Part shown: positions 1 through 11,501 of the stretch, in pieces
How positions within the stretch are numbered: position 1 is the first letter of the stretch
Layout: each line of letters opens with the position of its first letter
Source: Plumapathes pennacea
Taxonomy: Eukaryota; Cnidaria; Anthozoa; Antipatharia; Myriopathidae
NCBI GenBank assembly: GCA_964036295.1
Contig: OZ038463.1
Span: 4,765,274 to 4,829,273 of the forward strand
DNA length: 64,000 nt
Direction of reading: 5' to 3'
The notes under the pieces: generated by a model
The model's database searches: none
Seen by the model: the letters and a program-made list of their open reading frames with translations, nothing else
What the model was told of the DNA's origin: nothing
Position numbers and translations under genes: made by a program

Positions 1-48
1 CTCCTCTCACATATATTGATTATTTTGATATATATGAAATAGACTTAC

Positions 49-2470
49 TCACTCAGCACACGCAGACCGTCTGGAAAACTTTTGAAGTTTAACATTTTCT
101 TTACCGGGCTTTTTCCTTTCCCGCATTTCTATGTCATTTTCTCGCCGTTCACCTGCGCTTGAGTCGCAGCAAAGTGTTTGTTCCAGATTTGTAAAACATT
201 TAGCCAAGACAGTTCTACCGCGAGAGAGAATTAAGTCGAGTTGTTGTTTGATCTTTGGATGCTTGAGGGCGTAGAGAAAAGGGTTGAGAACAGAATTGAT
301 GCTCACACACAAAACTGGAAGGAAACATGTGACTAATACAGACCACTGAAATTCAGTGAGTGTGACTTCTTGCCAGTTCGCATTGTTGACAAATATTAGG
401 AAAAGGTTTGATTGAAATATTCCAACCACTACAGGAATAGTGAAGAAAATCAAATTGGTGAAGACCAGAAGAGCTATTTTTTTTGCGATAGTTGTCTGTC
501 TCTTTATGCCTACATTGGCTCCAGATCTTTTGGCTACAATGAAAATGGGGAGAAAAAGAAGCAAACTTATGATATTAATGATAATAAGAGCGATCTGCGA
601 ACCAGCGGCGATACCTACCAGCGACGTCCATTTACCATCTGAATATGTTAATAGTTCAACGGGAAGTGGCACTGTTTCTAAAAAATAGCTGTACATCATG
701 CCCCCGACTTTAAATACAGGCAGAACAGCAAAAGTTACAGAGAAAGACCAAGAAAGTAACAAGAAAAGCAAAGCACTGCGTTTCCCAATCCTGGCATCGG
801 GTCTCATGGCGAAAACGATCTTGAGAAATTTCTCAAGCGTTAAAATAAACGAACCAAACACTTGCGACGCCACTGCGCATGTCAGGATAGATCCCATGAT
901 ATCCCTGACTGACACCATTTTGCTAAGGCTATCGTTGTTATTCCCTTTTATCGTGTCAATGTCAAGTTCGATCAACACATTGGGAGGGTTATATATCACA
1001 AACAGCAAACTAACCAAACTAATGAGAATATCACACACTGCAATGTTAAAAACTAAATAGACCGATAAATTTCCTCTGAGAGATTTTTTAGATACAATCA
1101 TAAGAATAACCGTGATATTTACAAGTAATGCCACAGAACCTGTAGCGTACAGTGAAAAGGACGCTTTTATAGTGACATCAACTGCTGCTTGGTAGAAAGG
1201 GATTTGGTTTTCATGAAACAGACATGAGTCATCACGGAGACACGTGGGCCAAAAGCCGAGTTTGATAAAATCTAGTGCAGTGCCGTATTGGATGTGATCA
1301 TGCCACTTCCACTCACTTTGTGAGCTCCACTTGGCATAACAGCTCCCGTTAGTCGTCAAATCAACGTCAGAAGCATCGACTTTTATCAGCGAGCAGTTTG
1401 TACAGTATTTGGTCCAAGTCAATCCTTGGACTGTCGTGAGGTTTTTCAGCTGCGGTAAGAACTGTTCGTTGGGAAGCCAGTGCTTGTTTTCCGTCACGTC
1501 TAAATAATTCAGCAACTGCAGTTCGTTGTTGGAGCCAACTCTCCATTCACGGAGGTTGTTGAAGGATAGGTTGCTAAAGAAGACGAGAATAATTTAAACT
1601 GATCAGTTATAGAAGTTAACTCTCTTTTCAGGGAAAACGAGTAAATGCAGACTGACTGATGTTACAAGAAGAAGTTCAAGTAATGATCAGGATATTTTGA
1701 CGTATTTTTGAACAGCCTACGGCGGCAGAATAGACTCAATAATTGAAATTACAAACATATATGATAAAAACTGATAACGACAATACATAACTGAGACGCA
1801 TAACATCATTAATCACTTTGTGTTACGGTAGATATAGTGTTTAGTACTTACAGACTGGCCAGTTTCCTCAGTTCTCTGAATGTTCCAGGTTCAATGGCTT
1901 TGATGTTGTTTTGGGCAAGGGACCTGCGTGATTAGAAATAAAAAGGTTACTTCGGCTCTTCACTTGGCTCTAAATACACTATAACATACATTACACTGTA
2001 TAATATATTGTATAATATATATACAGGACAAAGCCAGATAAATTATAAGTCAGAACTATACTCACAGAATTGTAAGTTTCTTGAAGGAACGAAACATCGA
2101 ACGTGGCACACTGGTCAGATTGTTGTCAGATAAATCCCTAAAACAACGGCAAAAAGGAAAAAAATTAGTTCAATTTTTGAAATCCCAATGATTAAATGCG
2201 CAAAAACTTTCATTACCAGCAAAGGAACTAATGTGCTTACAGAAACGAAACATTATGCAGCAGTTCAAGCGATGATTCTTCAAAAGAGCAGTTCAGCTTC
2301 AGTGAGCCTGAAATATTGCATTTTGAGTAAACTTTCCCTTGGCGAAGTTTTGGAGTCGAACACTGTAGAGAACACTGCCCATCGCGGCTTTGGTCTTTGT
2401 TGTTATTGGATAAGACTTGCACACAACACATCAGCATATAGAGGACGAGAATGCGGTGTCGGTTGGTCAT
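49..2470 (-). CDS. Leucine-rich-repeat 7TM receptor (LGR/relaxin-receptor-like GPCR), 4 exons, complete
   Basis: Exons 2470-2241, 2137-2066, 1923-1852 and 1573-49 join in frame to about 632 residues. The ATG at 2470 opens a hydrophobic signal peptide, followed by a Cys-rich N-cap. The two middle exons are exactly 72 nt with the same phase, each coding one 24-residue leucine-rich repeat. The last exon carries the end of the repeats, a Cys-rich hinge (CTNC, then CLRDDSC) and a rhodopsin-type seven-helix domain. That domain has EKF at the E/DRY position after TM3 and NPFLYAL in TM7, as in LGR and RXFP receptors. The ectodomain is short, with about three repeats against ten or more in vertebrate LGRs. 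It should be a plasma-membrane G-protein-coupled receptor for a peptide or protein ligand, which is unknown. The C-tail is basic. The track's first residue at 1515 is an internal Leu codon, not the start. Subfamily assignment is less sure than class. Confidence 0.88.
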
Positions 2471-3261
2471 TTTCTGAAAATATCAGACAACAACATTTTT
2501 GCGAAGACTGGACGAGTCGAGAGCCAATGTATTGCAACTTTTAGAGTCAAATCTAGCTTGACTTTGTTTGCCTCCCTATTTAAGAGAGTCAAAGAAAGCG
2601 AGGCAATGAAATCTTGCTTGATATACTTACGGCTTAACTTTGGTCTTCAGGTTTGAGTCAATACTGGTTTTCTCGTAATTCTCAAAGATTGGTTACGGTT
2701 GGAAGAACTTGTTATAATCGCTTCTTATATATTTTCCTCAAGCGAGTACGTGGTTTACGTCAGCCGGGCGAGTTTACACCTTAAAATAGATAACTATGGT
2801 TTTCGAATTATTTTGTAGAATTACGCCTTCATGGCATGTTCGTTTGAGTGCTTGATGCAATTATTGAAAGTAAACATTGCCAATCCGATTTGCGTACTAG
2901 GCAAAATTAAACGTCACTTGCGACGGTTATATTTCTAAATTTATGTGGGCAGTTCATCAGTCGGTGTGACCAGAATCGTAATTAGTTTCATTCGAGCCAA
3001 AACAAAAAAACAAAAAAGCAGGAACCAGTCTGTTGTTAATATAGTTGCTTTTTACAGGTGCATCACATGGTCACTTTTATAGGCAGTTTTCTAAATGAGT
3101 CATGTTCGCTCAGATAAGCACTTCCTAAGCTCATTGCTATAAATTAGCACAAAAGCCACTTTTTATTGTCTTATACAGGCCAAGTTTGATGCAAGTAAAA
3201 CTTTTATAAATGTCAAAAAAGGGTAAGAGTACGAGAATATGAAAATAATATAAAACATGAA
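2471..3261. other. Upstream region of the receptor gene, no gene seen
   Basis: This AT-rich stretch lies 5' of the receptor gene. Short open frames are present, but none shows splice-compatible or family-like coding sequence. It probably holds the receptor promoter, but I see no convincing TATA box. Confidence 0.4.
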
Positions 3262-4180
3262 CGAAGAACTGGAGTCTGGGAGCTTACTTTGTCTGTTCCG
3301 ATGGCTTTTGAGTATATTTAGAATAATTGCAGCCTTTATCAGTTATCTATAGGGTGATTTTCACATAAAAAAGTCTTTCCGTCATGATTTAGCTACTGGC
3401 TAATTGTTCATGTTCAATTCATTCATGGCAAAAAGGAAACATAAGGTTAATCTTATGGTCTCTTAATGGCCCTATTAATTGACTAAAAGAAGAAAAATAT
3501 TATGTTGATGTACAAATGTGACCGCATGAGCAAAATTTAATTAGGAAACGAACGACAACTCGAGACAAGTTAACAGGCTGCCTTGCATCATGTTATTTGC
3601 TGAGTCAGTTTGATTACGGATTGTTTACTGTTTGGCTTTTGGGTTGTGAAGCACCTGGTATACGTGGGTGGAAAATTACTAATTATATGACTGTTATTAA
3701 CACAATAGTCATTTTGTATTGCCTCATACGGACCCTTTTTAAAGTAATTAAAATTTTATCTTAGAACTGCTCATGTAGACTTGGGAGAATGAACTGGGAT
3801 CTAGAAACTTGTTTGCCTGTTCCAGTGGCTTTTGAATATAAATCATTTAGATTCACAACCTTTAGTTACGCAGGGACATTTTCTTATAAAAAACTCTTTC
3901 CGTTAGAAAATTAGTGTTGATTTATCTTCTGACTTGATCATGCAATTCACTTAATGGCAAAAAGAAAACATAAGGAACCTTATGATCTCTTGATGGCCCT
4001 ATAGATTTTTTTGACTCAAAGAAGAAAAATAATATGTTTGATGTATAACAGATATGACCGCATGATCAGAGTTTAATTAAGAGGCTGCTTTTAATATTTA
4101 CGAGTCAGTTTGATTACGGATTGTTTGCTGTTTGGCGTTTGAGTTGTGAAGCACCTGGTACACGCGAGTGGAAAATTACA
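3262..4180. repeat. Two diverged direct copies of a ~400-bp noncoding unit
   Basis: The segment from about 3262 to 3677 recurs at about 3790 to 4180. Shared blocks occur in the same order: GAACTGG, then TGTTCC(G/A)(A/G)TGGCTTTTGA, then ATGGCAAAAAG(G/A)AAACATAAGG, then TGGCCCTAT, then GACCGCATGA, then GATTACGGATTGTTT(A/G)CTG, then GTTGTGAAGCACCTGGTA. Spacing between copies is roughly 500-530 bp. No frame is open across both copies, so this is a local noncoding duplication or two copies of one interspersed repeat. Confidence 0.75.
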
Positions 4181-4697
4181 AGAAAATGTTAAAGATATTT
4201 TGCTTAGAACGGATGTGAACAAATTATTATGGCCGATAATTCGAGAATAAGGGAGTAGAGGACTCACACATGCATGGAACTATTAAATTCTACCGAATTA
4301 AGTTTGTCGTATGAATTGAATTCGACGATTGTTCCCCCGTATAAATCAAACCTAGGAGATTAATACGGAGACAATAAAACAAATTGACAAAGACGGAAAT
4401 ACTGACAAAAATACAGCCCAGTTTCTAATGTCAGCCGTCCCAATAATTTTCCCGAACTACAAGCGCACAAAAACAGAATGATATAAAGACAAAACACAGG
4501 ACTCGATTATAAAGGCAAACACAGCGACAGACTCAGATAAAAATGAGTTTAAAGAAACAGAGATAATAATTATAAGGAGAACAGACTCAGAGACAGAAAA
4601 TAAAAACTGACTGCGAGATGGCAACACAAGGAAGGAAGAAAGAGCTCGAGACGAGCCAGCGGTCACCGAAACAGAGCCGGAGCGTTAACTTATTTAA

Positions 4698-4703
4698 TTT
4701 ATT
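4698..4703 (-). terminator. Polyadenylation signal of the first LU/Ly6 gene
   Basis: AATAAA reads on the minus strand about 134 nt downstream of the stop codon of the first LU gene. Position and sequence fit a canonical polyadenylation hexamer. No transcript evidence is available here. Confidence 0.5.
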
Positions 4704-4836
4704 TCACAGTTGTTTCAGACGTTGCCTTGCGATTATCAGCTACTCCGGATCCTTTAAGCTAAAAAAACATCAATACAATCTGAAGCTACCGAAACTAATC
4801 TATCTACTTAGTCATTTTACGGGCATATTAGTTAGT

Positions 4837-6803
4837 TTACTTATTCAGTCCATGAAGCAAAACGAGGTATGTTGTGTATACTGCAATGAACAACCAGCTC
4901 TCCATGCGTAGACCATTTCCCTTGTTTTGCGGGGACCACGTGGGATACTCCGCATCCCCTTTGTAGATGTTACACAAGTCGGTACGGCAACTGAGGAGCT
5001 GGCAGGTAATGGAGTCGATGCGATCATGAGTTTCCAGACAGTCGGATACCGTCACATTGACATCCGCGCAGTAATGAATGAACTCGTGATTTAGCTGGCC
5101 ATTAGTCTCCTTGATGCGATGAGATGACTGACAAATGCCGCCTGCCTTGACCGTTTTATTGCATTCGACAATATAGTTGTAATTCTGACAATGCTCCCAG
5201 CTAAATGTCGAGTAGCACTGATAGCATTTCAGGGCTCCGGTACCTAAAATCAATAAACACAGACATCAATGAGCCTAGCCGGTGCTAAAAATAGTCAGCA
5301 GAACCCAGGGGAGTGGGGTTTGGTGGGAGTGTGCCGCCCGGGACTGAAAACCCTTACCCTATTTCAGACCAAAATTTGCAATTTTCGACTCTATTTTAGA
5401 CAAAAATGTGCGATTTTTGATCCTCTTCCAAACCAAAGGCTCATATATGGGAGTACCCACACCCCCCCCCCCCCCCCCCGGGCACAGAACATTCTTCCAT
5501 CTTCTGAGCAACAATGAAGTCGAAAATGACAAAATACTAATGCGCAGAATGCCACACGTGGCGCTTAAAATCTCGCTGTTATTTACAAATTTTACGCGCC
5601 GAGGATATTCTCAGCTACAAAGACTGCTACTGCAATTGAAAGCCTTTATTAACTAGTTACAGCATTTCAGGAATTGGCCGTTTTTTAGATCGTGTCAGTG
5701 GCATTCTTTGACCGCGTGTTGTCTCACATTTTGTTCGACTCTCATGGACAATCAACACTTCTCTTACTGAGTCCACATGCTTGACCATATGAGACCGGAA
5801 AGGAAACCGTGGAACAAGCAATCTATCTTCAGGCAAACATCATGGCCGTACTTTTCAAATTAAAAGAGTTAGTGATGTGAAGTGGAAATAGCTCTTTTGA
5901 AATTTTCTCACTCAACATTGAATGGAATAAAAAGGTTCGCAACGCGCCATGCAGAACTAATCTGGTGACTGTTGCTTCTTTTTCACAGCGAGGAGGGAAT
6001 TATACAGCAAAAGTGATAGGATGCTCAGTCGGAGTATTCAACAGTTTGAAATTACTCTGGGCCTTCTGGGTTTAGTAAAATTTGTCTCATGTAGTAAAAG
6101 AGTTCAATATATTTTGTGCTATCAACTCATAGACTGAATTGTTCACGAGCAACGGGAATGCAGGTCCCAAGTTGTGTACACATGTTATAAAAAGAAAGAA
6201 AAGAAGAAAAAAAGGAAGAGAATATTCCCTGATTTGAACAGATGACTTACATAAGTAGTTTTAGAACAAGGTCTTATAATACGGAGCTATGTGATGGGGT
6301 CACCTTTAATTTGTTTTGTTTGATCTAGTGGCACTGGCTAGTGTGGCAAAAATGGGTTGTTTTAAACCCGCGTAGTAGGTTCCATGCAGTCTTGTCTAAA
6401 CTCAGCATGAGTATACTAAATTAAAATCCTCCATTGTATGATTTTGATCTCTGTTTAACTACGAGGGGGAACTTCAAGCTCAGACCTGTCTAAGTGAAAT
6501 TCGGCACTTTCAGCCGTGAAAACTGTTTAAAATGATTAGAATTAGAATTATAGAGCGAGCTAGACAGTTTAACAGAACTGATACTACTATAGTTATCCCC
6601 ACAACATTTACGTGAAACTAATCAGCGTAGCATGCATTTTGCCCGTTTTGTAGAAAATAAAACTTACAGATTCGTGTGATGTAAGCCGTTTGCGCTATAC
6701 CTTGTCGTTAATGTATCATGGATGCGTTAACTATCGAGAAAGAAATCTTACCAAATGGAAAAAGGATGAGCAGTAAAACCCAAATGAGCATCTGGGGTCT
6801 CAT
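4837..6803 (-). CDS. Secreted/GPI-anchored LU (Ly6/uPAR, three-finger) protein, copy 1
   Basis: Exon 1 (6803-6752) codes a signal peptide beginning MRPQMLIWVLLLI and ends GTAAG. Exon 2 (5243-4837) joins with a split Gly codon to give about 152 residues. The mature part opens LKCYQCYS, has about ten cysteines and ends with SCRTDLCN, the LU consensus (CCxxDxCN) with Ser replacing the first of the two adjacent Cys. A hydrophobic tail (LFIAVYTTYLVLLHGL) follows and should be a GPI-attachment signal. LU proteins are small extracellular disulphide-rich ligands or receptor modulators; the partner here cannot be read from sequence. The gene is a tandem duplicate of the gene at 8947-11435, with matching exon phase, signal peptide and promoter-proximal sequence. 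The 1.5-kb intron carries a poly-C-ended interspersed repeat. Confidence 0.87.
5304..5484. repeat. Poly-C-ended interspersed repeat, copy A
   Basis: This intronic segment carries TACCCTATTTCAGACCAAAAT-type units and TCATATATGGGAGTACCC, ending in a run of about 18 C followed by GGGCA. The same order occurs at 55164-55409 in the DPP8/9 gene, about 50 kb away. This marks a dispersed family. Its class is not clear. Confidence 0.7.
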
Positions 6804-6864
6804 GATTTCTCCACGCGCTTCTGCTAAGTTCTCTCCAATTGACTCCTAACCAACAACCGCTCGA

Positions 6865-6871
6865 TTTTATG
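6865..6871 (-). promoter_or_regulatory. Degenerate TATA-like box of LU copy 1
   Basis: CATAAAA on the minus strand lies about 62 nt upstream of the ATG at 6803, at the same place as the better TATAAAA of LU copy 2. The surrounding 65 bp are similar in both copies. Confidence 0.4.
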
Positions 6872-8393
6872 TTCAACTCTTTGAGTGGCTTTATGTTTAT
6901 TTATTTATATTTAGTTGTTTCTGACTTCGCTTTTAGTTTGGACTTTCAGCATTCTTATTCAGCAGCCTTTGTTTGACACAGGTGCTTAGAATCTAATTAG
7001 TTAACTTTGGCATGACAAACTGGAACAAGGCCAGTAATTATTTTCAAAATCTTTAACCGCAGTGTTTTGTACATTGCTTATCCAACCACAGAGTTATTAG
7101 GTTTCGTTTCACACAAGGTATCGTTGCTAAGCATTAACTCGTAACATGTTGCAAGCCGTTCTCTACAATTCAGTCGCATGGTATTTTATTCAAGCAAACT
7201 CACCTGAACAAAATAAAACTCGTCGCTTGTCACAGGCCTGACCCTTTTCAGCCAAAGGCAAAACCTGGCAACGTGTCAAATCAATATCAAAATATTTGAT
7301 CACTCACTGGGCCGGAAGTTCTCCCACTGAGCACTTATACGTCGTTGCTAGATAGTTACTTAATGGTGTTTGTTTGAGTGTTATATAGTGGATGTGTCAG
7401 TGAAAGCCTTTCAATGAAAGTCCTCACGTGCTCCTGAGAAACTGACTCCTTGTCAGTTCTCTAAAATATTGTTGTATCGGGCTATAAGCGCGCTGTAAGC
7501 GGCCTCTCTGATACATTTCAGTTCGTTTCGCTTAGGTCATAAACGGAAAACATTGCCAAAAGTGGATCGTTTTAATTTAAAACTTGGGTTCCAGTTTTCC
7601 TGTTTTCTGGGTAAAAGTGTATTGACATGGAAAGCGACGCGATGGTTTTATTCTGAACATAGAAATCAGTTCATTCTTGTGTAAATGACTCGAAGCAGGT
7701 GCAAACAGGTGCAGTCAGTCATACAACGACAAACAGAACAAAAGACATTGTCTCACAGTGTCCTAGTATGCGAAGGAAATGTCGTTTGTGTTCCTAAGAT
7801 GTTATTTGTGAAAACGCAGCGTGCATTACACATCCACCATTAAACACTTTTATTATAATAGTACGACAAATCACGCAGGTAGTATATCAAAAGACCTGCT
7901 CATCTTGACCATGCGATTTAGCACATGGCTGCCCGGTTAGTTGTTTACGGGCAGTGCGTGTGTATAAAAATTGCGTACTATAAGTAATGTTTCCAGCAAC
8001 GTCAGTGAATTAGACAACCAGAAAATAGGTACTCAAATAAGAGCACTCAATAAGTATATTCAACAAGCAGAGTGTGGTCACTTTTGAACTGATGGACTGT
8101 CAAACATGTGACCCCTCAAGGAGTATAATGTAAATATTGACAGCAGTTTCAAAGTTGTTTAAAAAGGCGGATTTGTTTTGTATTTAACTTAAATTAACAA
8201 GTCAGTGTTAGGTACGGAATGATAAAGGCAATCCACGTGCTCCACTTGGCTACACTTCCTGCAAAGCTTCATGAATATCGCGTTGCATTCAGGTGTCGAG
8301 TCATGTAATTTGCGCACATTATCAAAGTGGAAAGGTAGTATGCGTTAAATTTGCTCCTTTTCAAATCAGTTCTTGCATATCAGGCTCTATTCT
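6872..8393. other. Intergenic DNA between the two LU genes
   Basis: No coding sequence is recognisable. Several blocks recur 4.5-4.6 kb to the right, upstream of LU copy 2. Examples are the GTATCGGGCT(A/G)TAAGCGC block near 7477 and 12009, and TCATGAATATCGCGTTGCATT near 8269 and 12850. The tandem duplication unit therefore extends well beyond the exons. Confidence 0.6.
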
Positions 8394-8623
8394 GGGTCCA
8401 ATTCAATAAAGCATTTACAAGTGTATTTTACAAGTGGGACCAATTTCTCCACACGTTAAAACACACTTTAATCCAAAACAATGGCCAAATACTGTTGTGA
8501 TTGTGCACTGGGGACCTGCATTAATGTTGTACAGACTTTGCTGGAGCAGAGTCCATTTAGTGGTGTTTGCCAAAATGGTCCAACTTGTAAAATACAGGTA
8601 TAAATGTTTATTGAATTGGCCCC
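8394..8623. mobile_element. MITE, ~230 bp with ~45-bp terminal inverted repeats, copy A
   Basis: The left end (CCAATTCAATAAA, then TGTATTTTACAAGT, then GGACCA) is mirrored at the right end. A second copy sits at about 16452-16677 in a BCCT intron, with the same internal order (ACACGTT, CAATGGCCAAATACTGTTGTG, GGGGACCTG). There is no transposase. Target duplication could not be fixed. Confidence 0.75.
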
Positions 8624-8828
8624 TGATATTCTCGCCTTGTAACCACGTGACACGACTTTGGGTTAAAAATTGTTCAGTCGCAACTCGTACGATATAATCA
8701 GTCCAAAAACCGACAAGCACAACCATACTTATATCTGTAGGAAAAGCTACTTTGTACGCGCTGGTGCGTTCACACTTAGCACTTCGATCAGCAGATTCCA
8801 CGCGCTTAAGTGCACTGATTTTATTAAT

Positions 8829-8834
8829 TTTATT
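8829..8834 (-). terminator. Polyadenylation signal of the second LU/Ly6 gene
   Basis: AATAAA on the minus strand lies about 113 nt past the stop of LU copy 2, a spacing similar to that of copy 1. Confidence 0.45.
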
Positions 8835-8946
8835 TACGAGCCATATGAACAAGAACAATTTTAGGCTTTACATAATTGTAGTAACTGGTTTGTTCCAAAC
8901 GCAAACAGAGATATTGTTGTTATCAGTGATTTCACTACACTTTGCA

Positions 8947-11435
8947 TCATGCAAATCCAATTAGGAAATAGCTGACAACACATAATGGAGTCCCTAAGCC
9001 TATAGTACTGCTTGCTGCTTGACTAAGTGATTGCGTGGTCTCTTTGAATTCGTTGCACTTTGTGGTGTTACAGCAGTCAACCTCGCACCAGGTTCCCTTG
9101 GTGAACTTAGGATCCGCTCGCCTGCATTCCTCTTCGGAGCACCGGGAACGTTCAGCACAGGTCTTCGCGAATGACGTCGTCTCCTGCTCGTTCATTTTTT
9201 TAGAGCGTGTTACACGGGTGACCGTTGTACAGACGTCCAAATTTGGGGGAAATTTGTCCGAACTACAGTTCAAGAGTTGCTGGTGCTGCACACAGTCTTC
9301 CCATGATTTCGTGGAATGGCACGTGTAGCATTCCAGCGGAGACCCTTGAAAGGAACAAAAGTTTTAAGCAACTTATAATCAGGAACGCGCACTTATTGAC
9401 ACACTTTTTATGAATTTTACGCGGGACATATTCGGATTCTCTAGACGACGACTGCTATTGCACCTGAAAATTTCTGTCATTCAGTGGCCACGTGGACCGC
9501 GTGTAGTCGCACATGTATTTTGTTCAACACTCATATTGCAGTTGTTACAAGCCTAATATAAAGCACACAATCAACGGTTCTTTCACTGTATAGAATACAC
9601 GTGCTACGTGTGGAACAGGTAATTTATCTTGAGGCAAACATCATGGCCGTACTATTCGAAATTGAAATTTAAGTTTAGTTCTGCGAAGTGGAAAGTTTTC
9701 GAAAGTTTTCAACATTGAAAACATCAAAACGCGCCATGCAGAACTGATACAACCTGTTTACTTTCGTCTGCTTCACGACAGGGTGTGAGTTCAACCTTTT
9801 GCTGAACGCTGCCATGCATCTGACGTCCAAGCGCAAAAAATATCCGGTTATCAAACACTGCTCTATGAGTCACAGAATGCCAGAGCATCCAGCAGTTAAA
9901 TTTAAAATGTCATGTATTGTGTTTTCTGGCTTCAGTATAAATTGCCTTGCAGTAAAAGACTGTTCGGCCAATTTGTGCTACCAATTTCTACTGGATTAAA
10001 GCACCAGGAATTTGCGTCAGTTGTGAACAGACGTTACACGATAAGAAAAATAAGAAAAAGATGATAATTATGATCTGACTGATTAAGATGCATATGACAT
10101 TTATATCAATTAGTGGCAAAAAAAAAAGATTTGATTTTGTCGCAGTATAGCACGCTCGTGCGACTGTTTTGTAATTAGAGCCAATATAACTTATAATAGT
10201 CTTAACTTATAATACGGAGTTGTGTAATCACAGGCAGCCCATGCTCCGGGGTCTGTCTGTCTGTCACAGCTCTGAATATGATTTTGCTGATATCTACGAT
10301 AAAATAAAATTACGAAAAATATCACGTTTTTACGTCTAGTAATTGTGTCCTGGATCTCTTTCGAATGCTTTGGAGCCGTTTTGGAGCTAATATAAAGATG
10401 TTTTAAACTATCATGCTCCCTCGCCCCCCAACACAAAATACGACAAGGCTGGAAAGTAATTTCGACCGTACCTGACATTTCGCTGATAAAATCACACTTC
10501 TCCAACATCAGTCAAGTTCAAACTCCGGCGATCGCCACTGAGATAAATAAGCTTCCCTTTGGCCAAGTTAGAAGGTCCAGTGAACATCCGTTCTTGAGAA
10601 ATCGCGAGAAATATTACTAGATTCAAATCCTTCGAGGCTTGCCAACAACGAATTTGGACACGGGAAACCAACCGTCTCTCGAGTCTCGATCTGGTGAACG
10701 CAAACCGCGACACACGCACCTGAGAGTGCGGAGAATTCGGCAGACCAAAACAAACCCCAGCCTTGTCCCGAACGTGAAAATTGACCTCTCAGTCTATCAG
10801 GTACGGTCGAAATTACTTTCCAGCTTAGTCGTATTTTGTGTATGGGGGCGAGGGAGCATAATTTAAAACATCTTTATATTAGCTCCAAAACGGCTCCAAA
10901 GCATTCGAAAGAGATCCAGGACACAATTACTAGACATAAAAGCCTGATATTTTTCGTAATTTTATTTTATCGTAGATATCAGCAAAATCATACTCGGAGC
11001 TGTGACAGACAGACAGACCCCCGGAGCATGGGCTACCTGTGGTGTAATGTGTCATTTTGTTTTTGTTTGACCATCTGGTGCAAAATCGCGGAACCTGTAT
11101 CCATACAATCCTGCCGAAACTGAGTAAACGACACTAAAATCCCCTCTATTTGCTTGAACTATGTTCAACCACAACACGTAAATAGCAAGTAGAATGGAGA
11201 CTCTAACACGACGGTACTATAGTGTTACCTATTTAAGGAATTATATTCACCTGAAACAGCATGTAGCATGTATTCATAACATTTTGTATAAAAAAGATGA
11301 CGGATTTTGTGTGATTCGTAAGCCGATCGCACTCTATATCTTGTGGAGAGAAAGAATTAAATCGAGAAAGAATTAAATCTTACCAAATGGAAAAATGACA
11401 AGCAGTGGAATCCAAATGAGCATCTGGGGTCTCAT
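8947..11435 (-). CDS. Secreted/GPI-anchored LU (Ly6/uPAR, three-finger) protein, copy 2
   Basis: Exon 1 (11435-11384) codes the signal peptide MRPQMLIWIPLLVIFPFG, nearly the same as in copy 1. Exon 2 (9344-8947) joins at the same phase, giving about 149 residues. The mature protein opens SPLECYTCHS and ends its domain with DCCNTTKCN, a canonical LU signature. A Ser-rich linker and hydrophobic C-terminus (LGTPLCVVSYFLIGFA) suggest GPI anchoring. Ten or more cysteines fit three-finger disulphides. The proteins have diverged strongly outside the Cys frame and signal peptide, so the pair may bind different partners. The intron is longer than in copy 1, mostly because an 813-bp foldback transposon sits in it. 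Function beyond an extracellular or surface role is unknown. Confidence 0.86.
10229..11041. mobile_element. Foldback/long-TIR DNA transposon (813 bp) in LU copy 2 intron
   Basis: Inverted arms of about 245 bp (10229-10474 and 10799-11041) begin CACAGG(C/T)AGCCCATGCTC. They flank about 320 bp of non-repeated core with no transposase frame. GTGTAAT is duplicated exactly at both edges (10222-10228 and 11042-11048). The paralogous intron of LU copy 1 (near 6285-6305) keeps the related sequence uninterrupted, which dates the insertion after the gene duplication. It is a non-autonomous element. Confidence 0.9.
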
Positions 11436-11494
11436 GATTTCTCCACTGTCTGCTTAAGTTCTCTTCAATTGACTCCGTACCACCAACCGCTCGG

Positions 11495-11501
11495 TTTTAT
11501 A
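11495..11501 (-). promoter_or_regulatory. TATA box of LU copy 2
   Basis: TATAAAA on the minus strand is centred about 63 nt upstream of the ATG at 11435, which would leave a 5' leader of about 30 nt. The block between it and the ATG is shared with LU copy 1. Confidence 0.6.
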
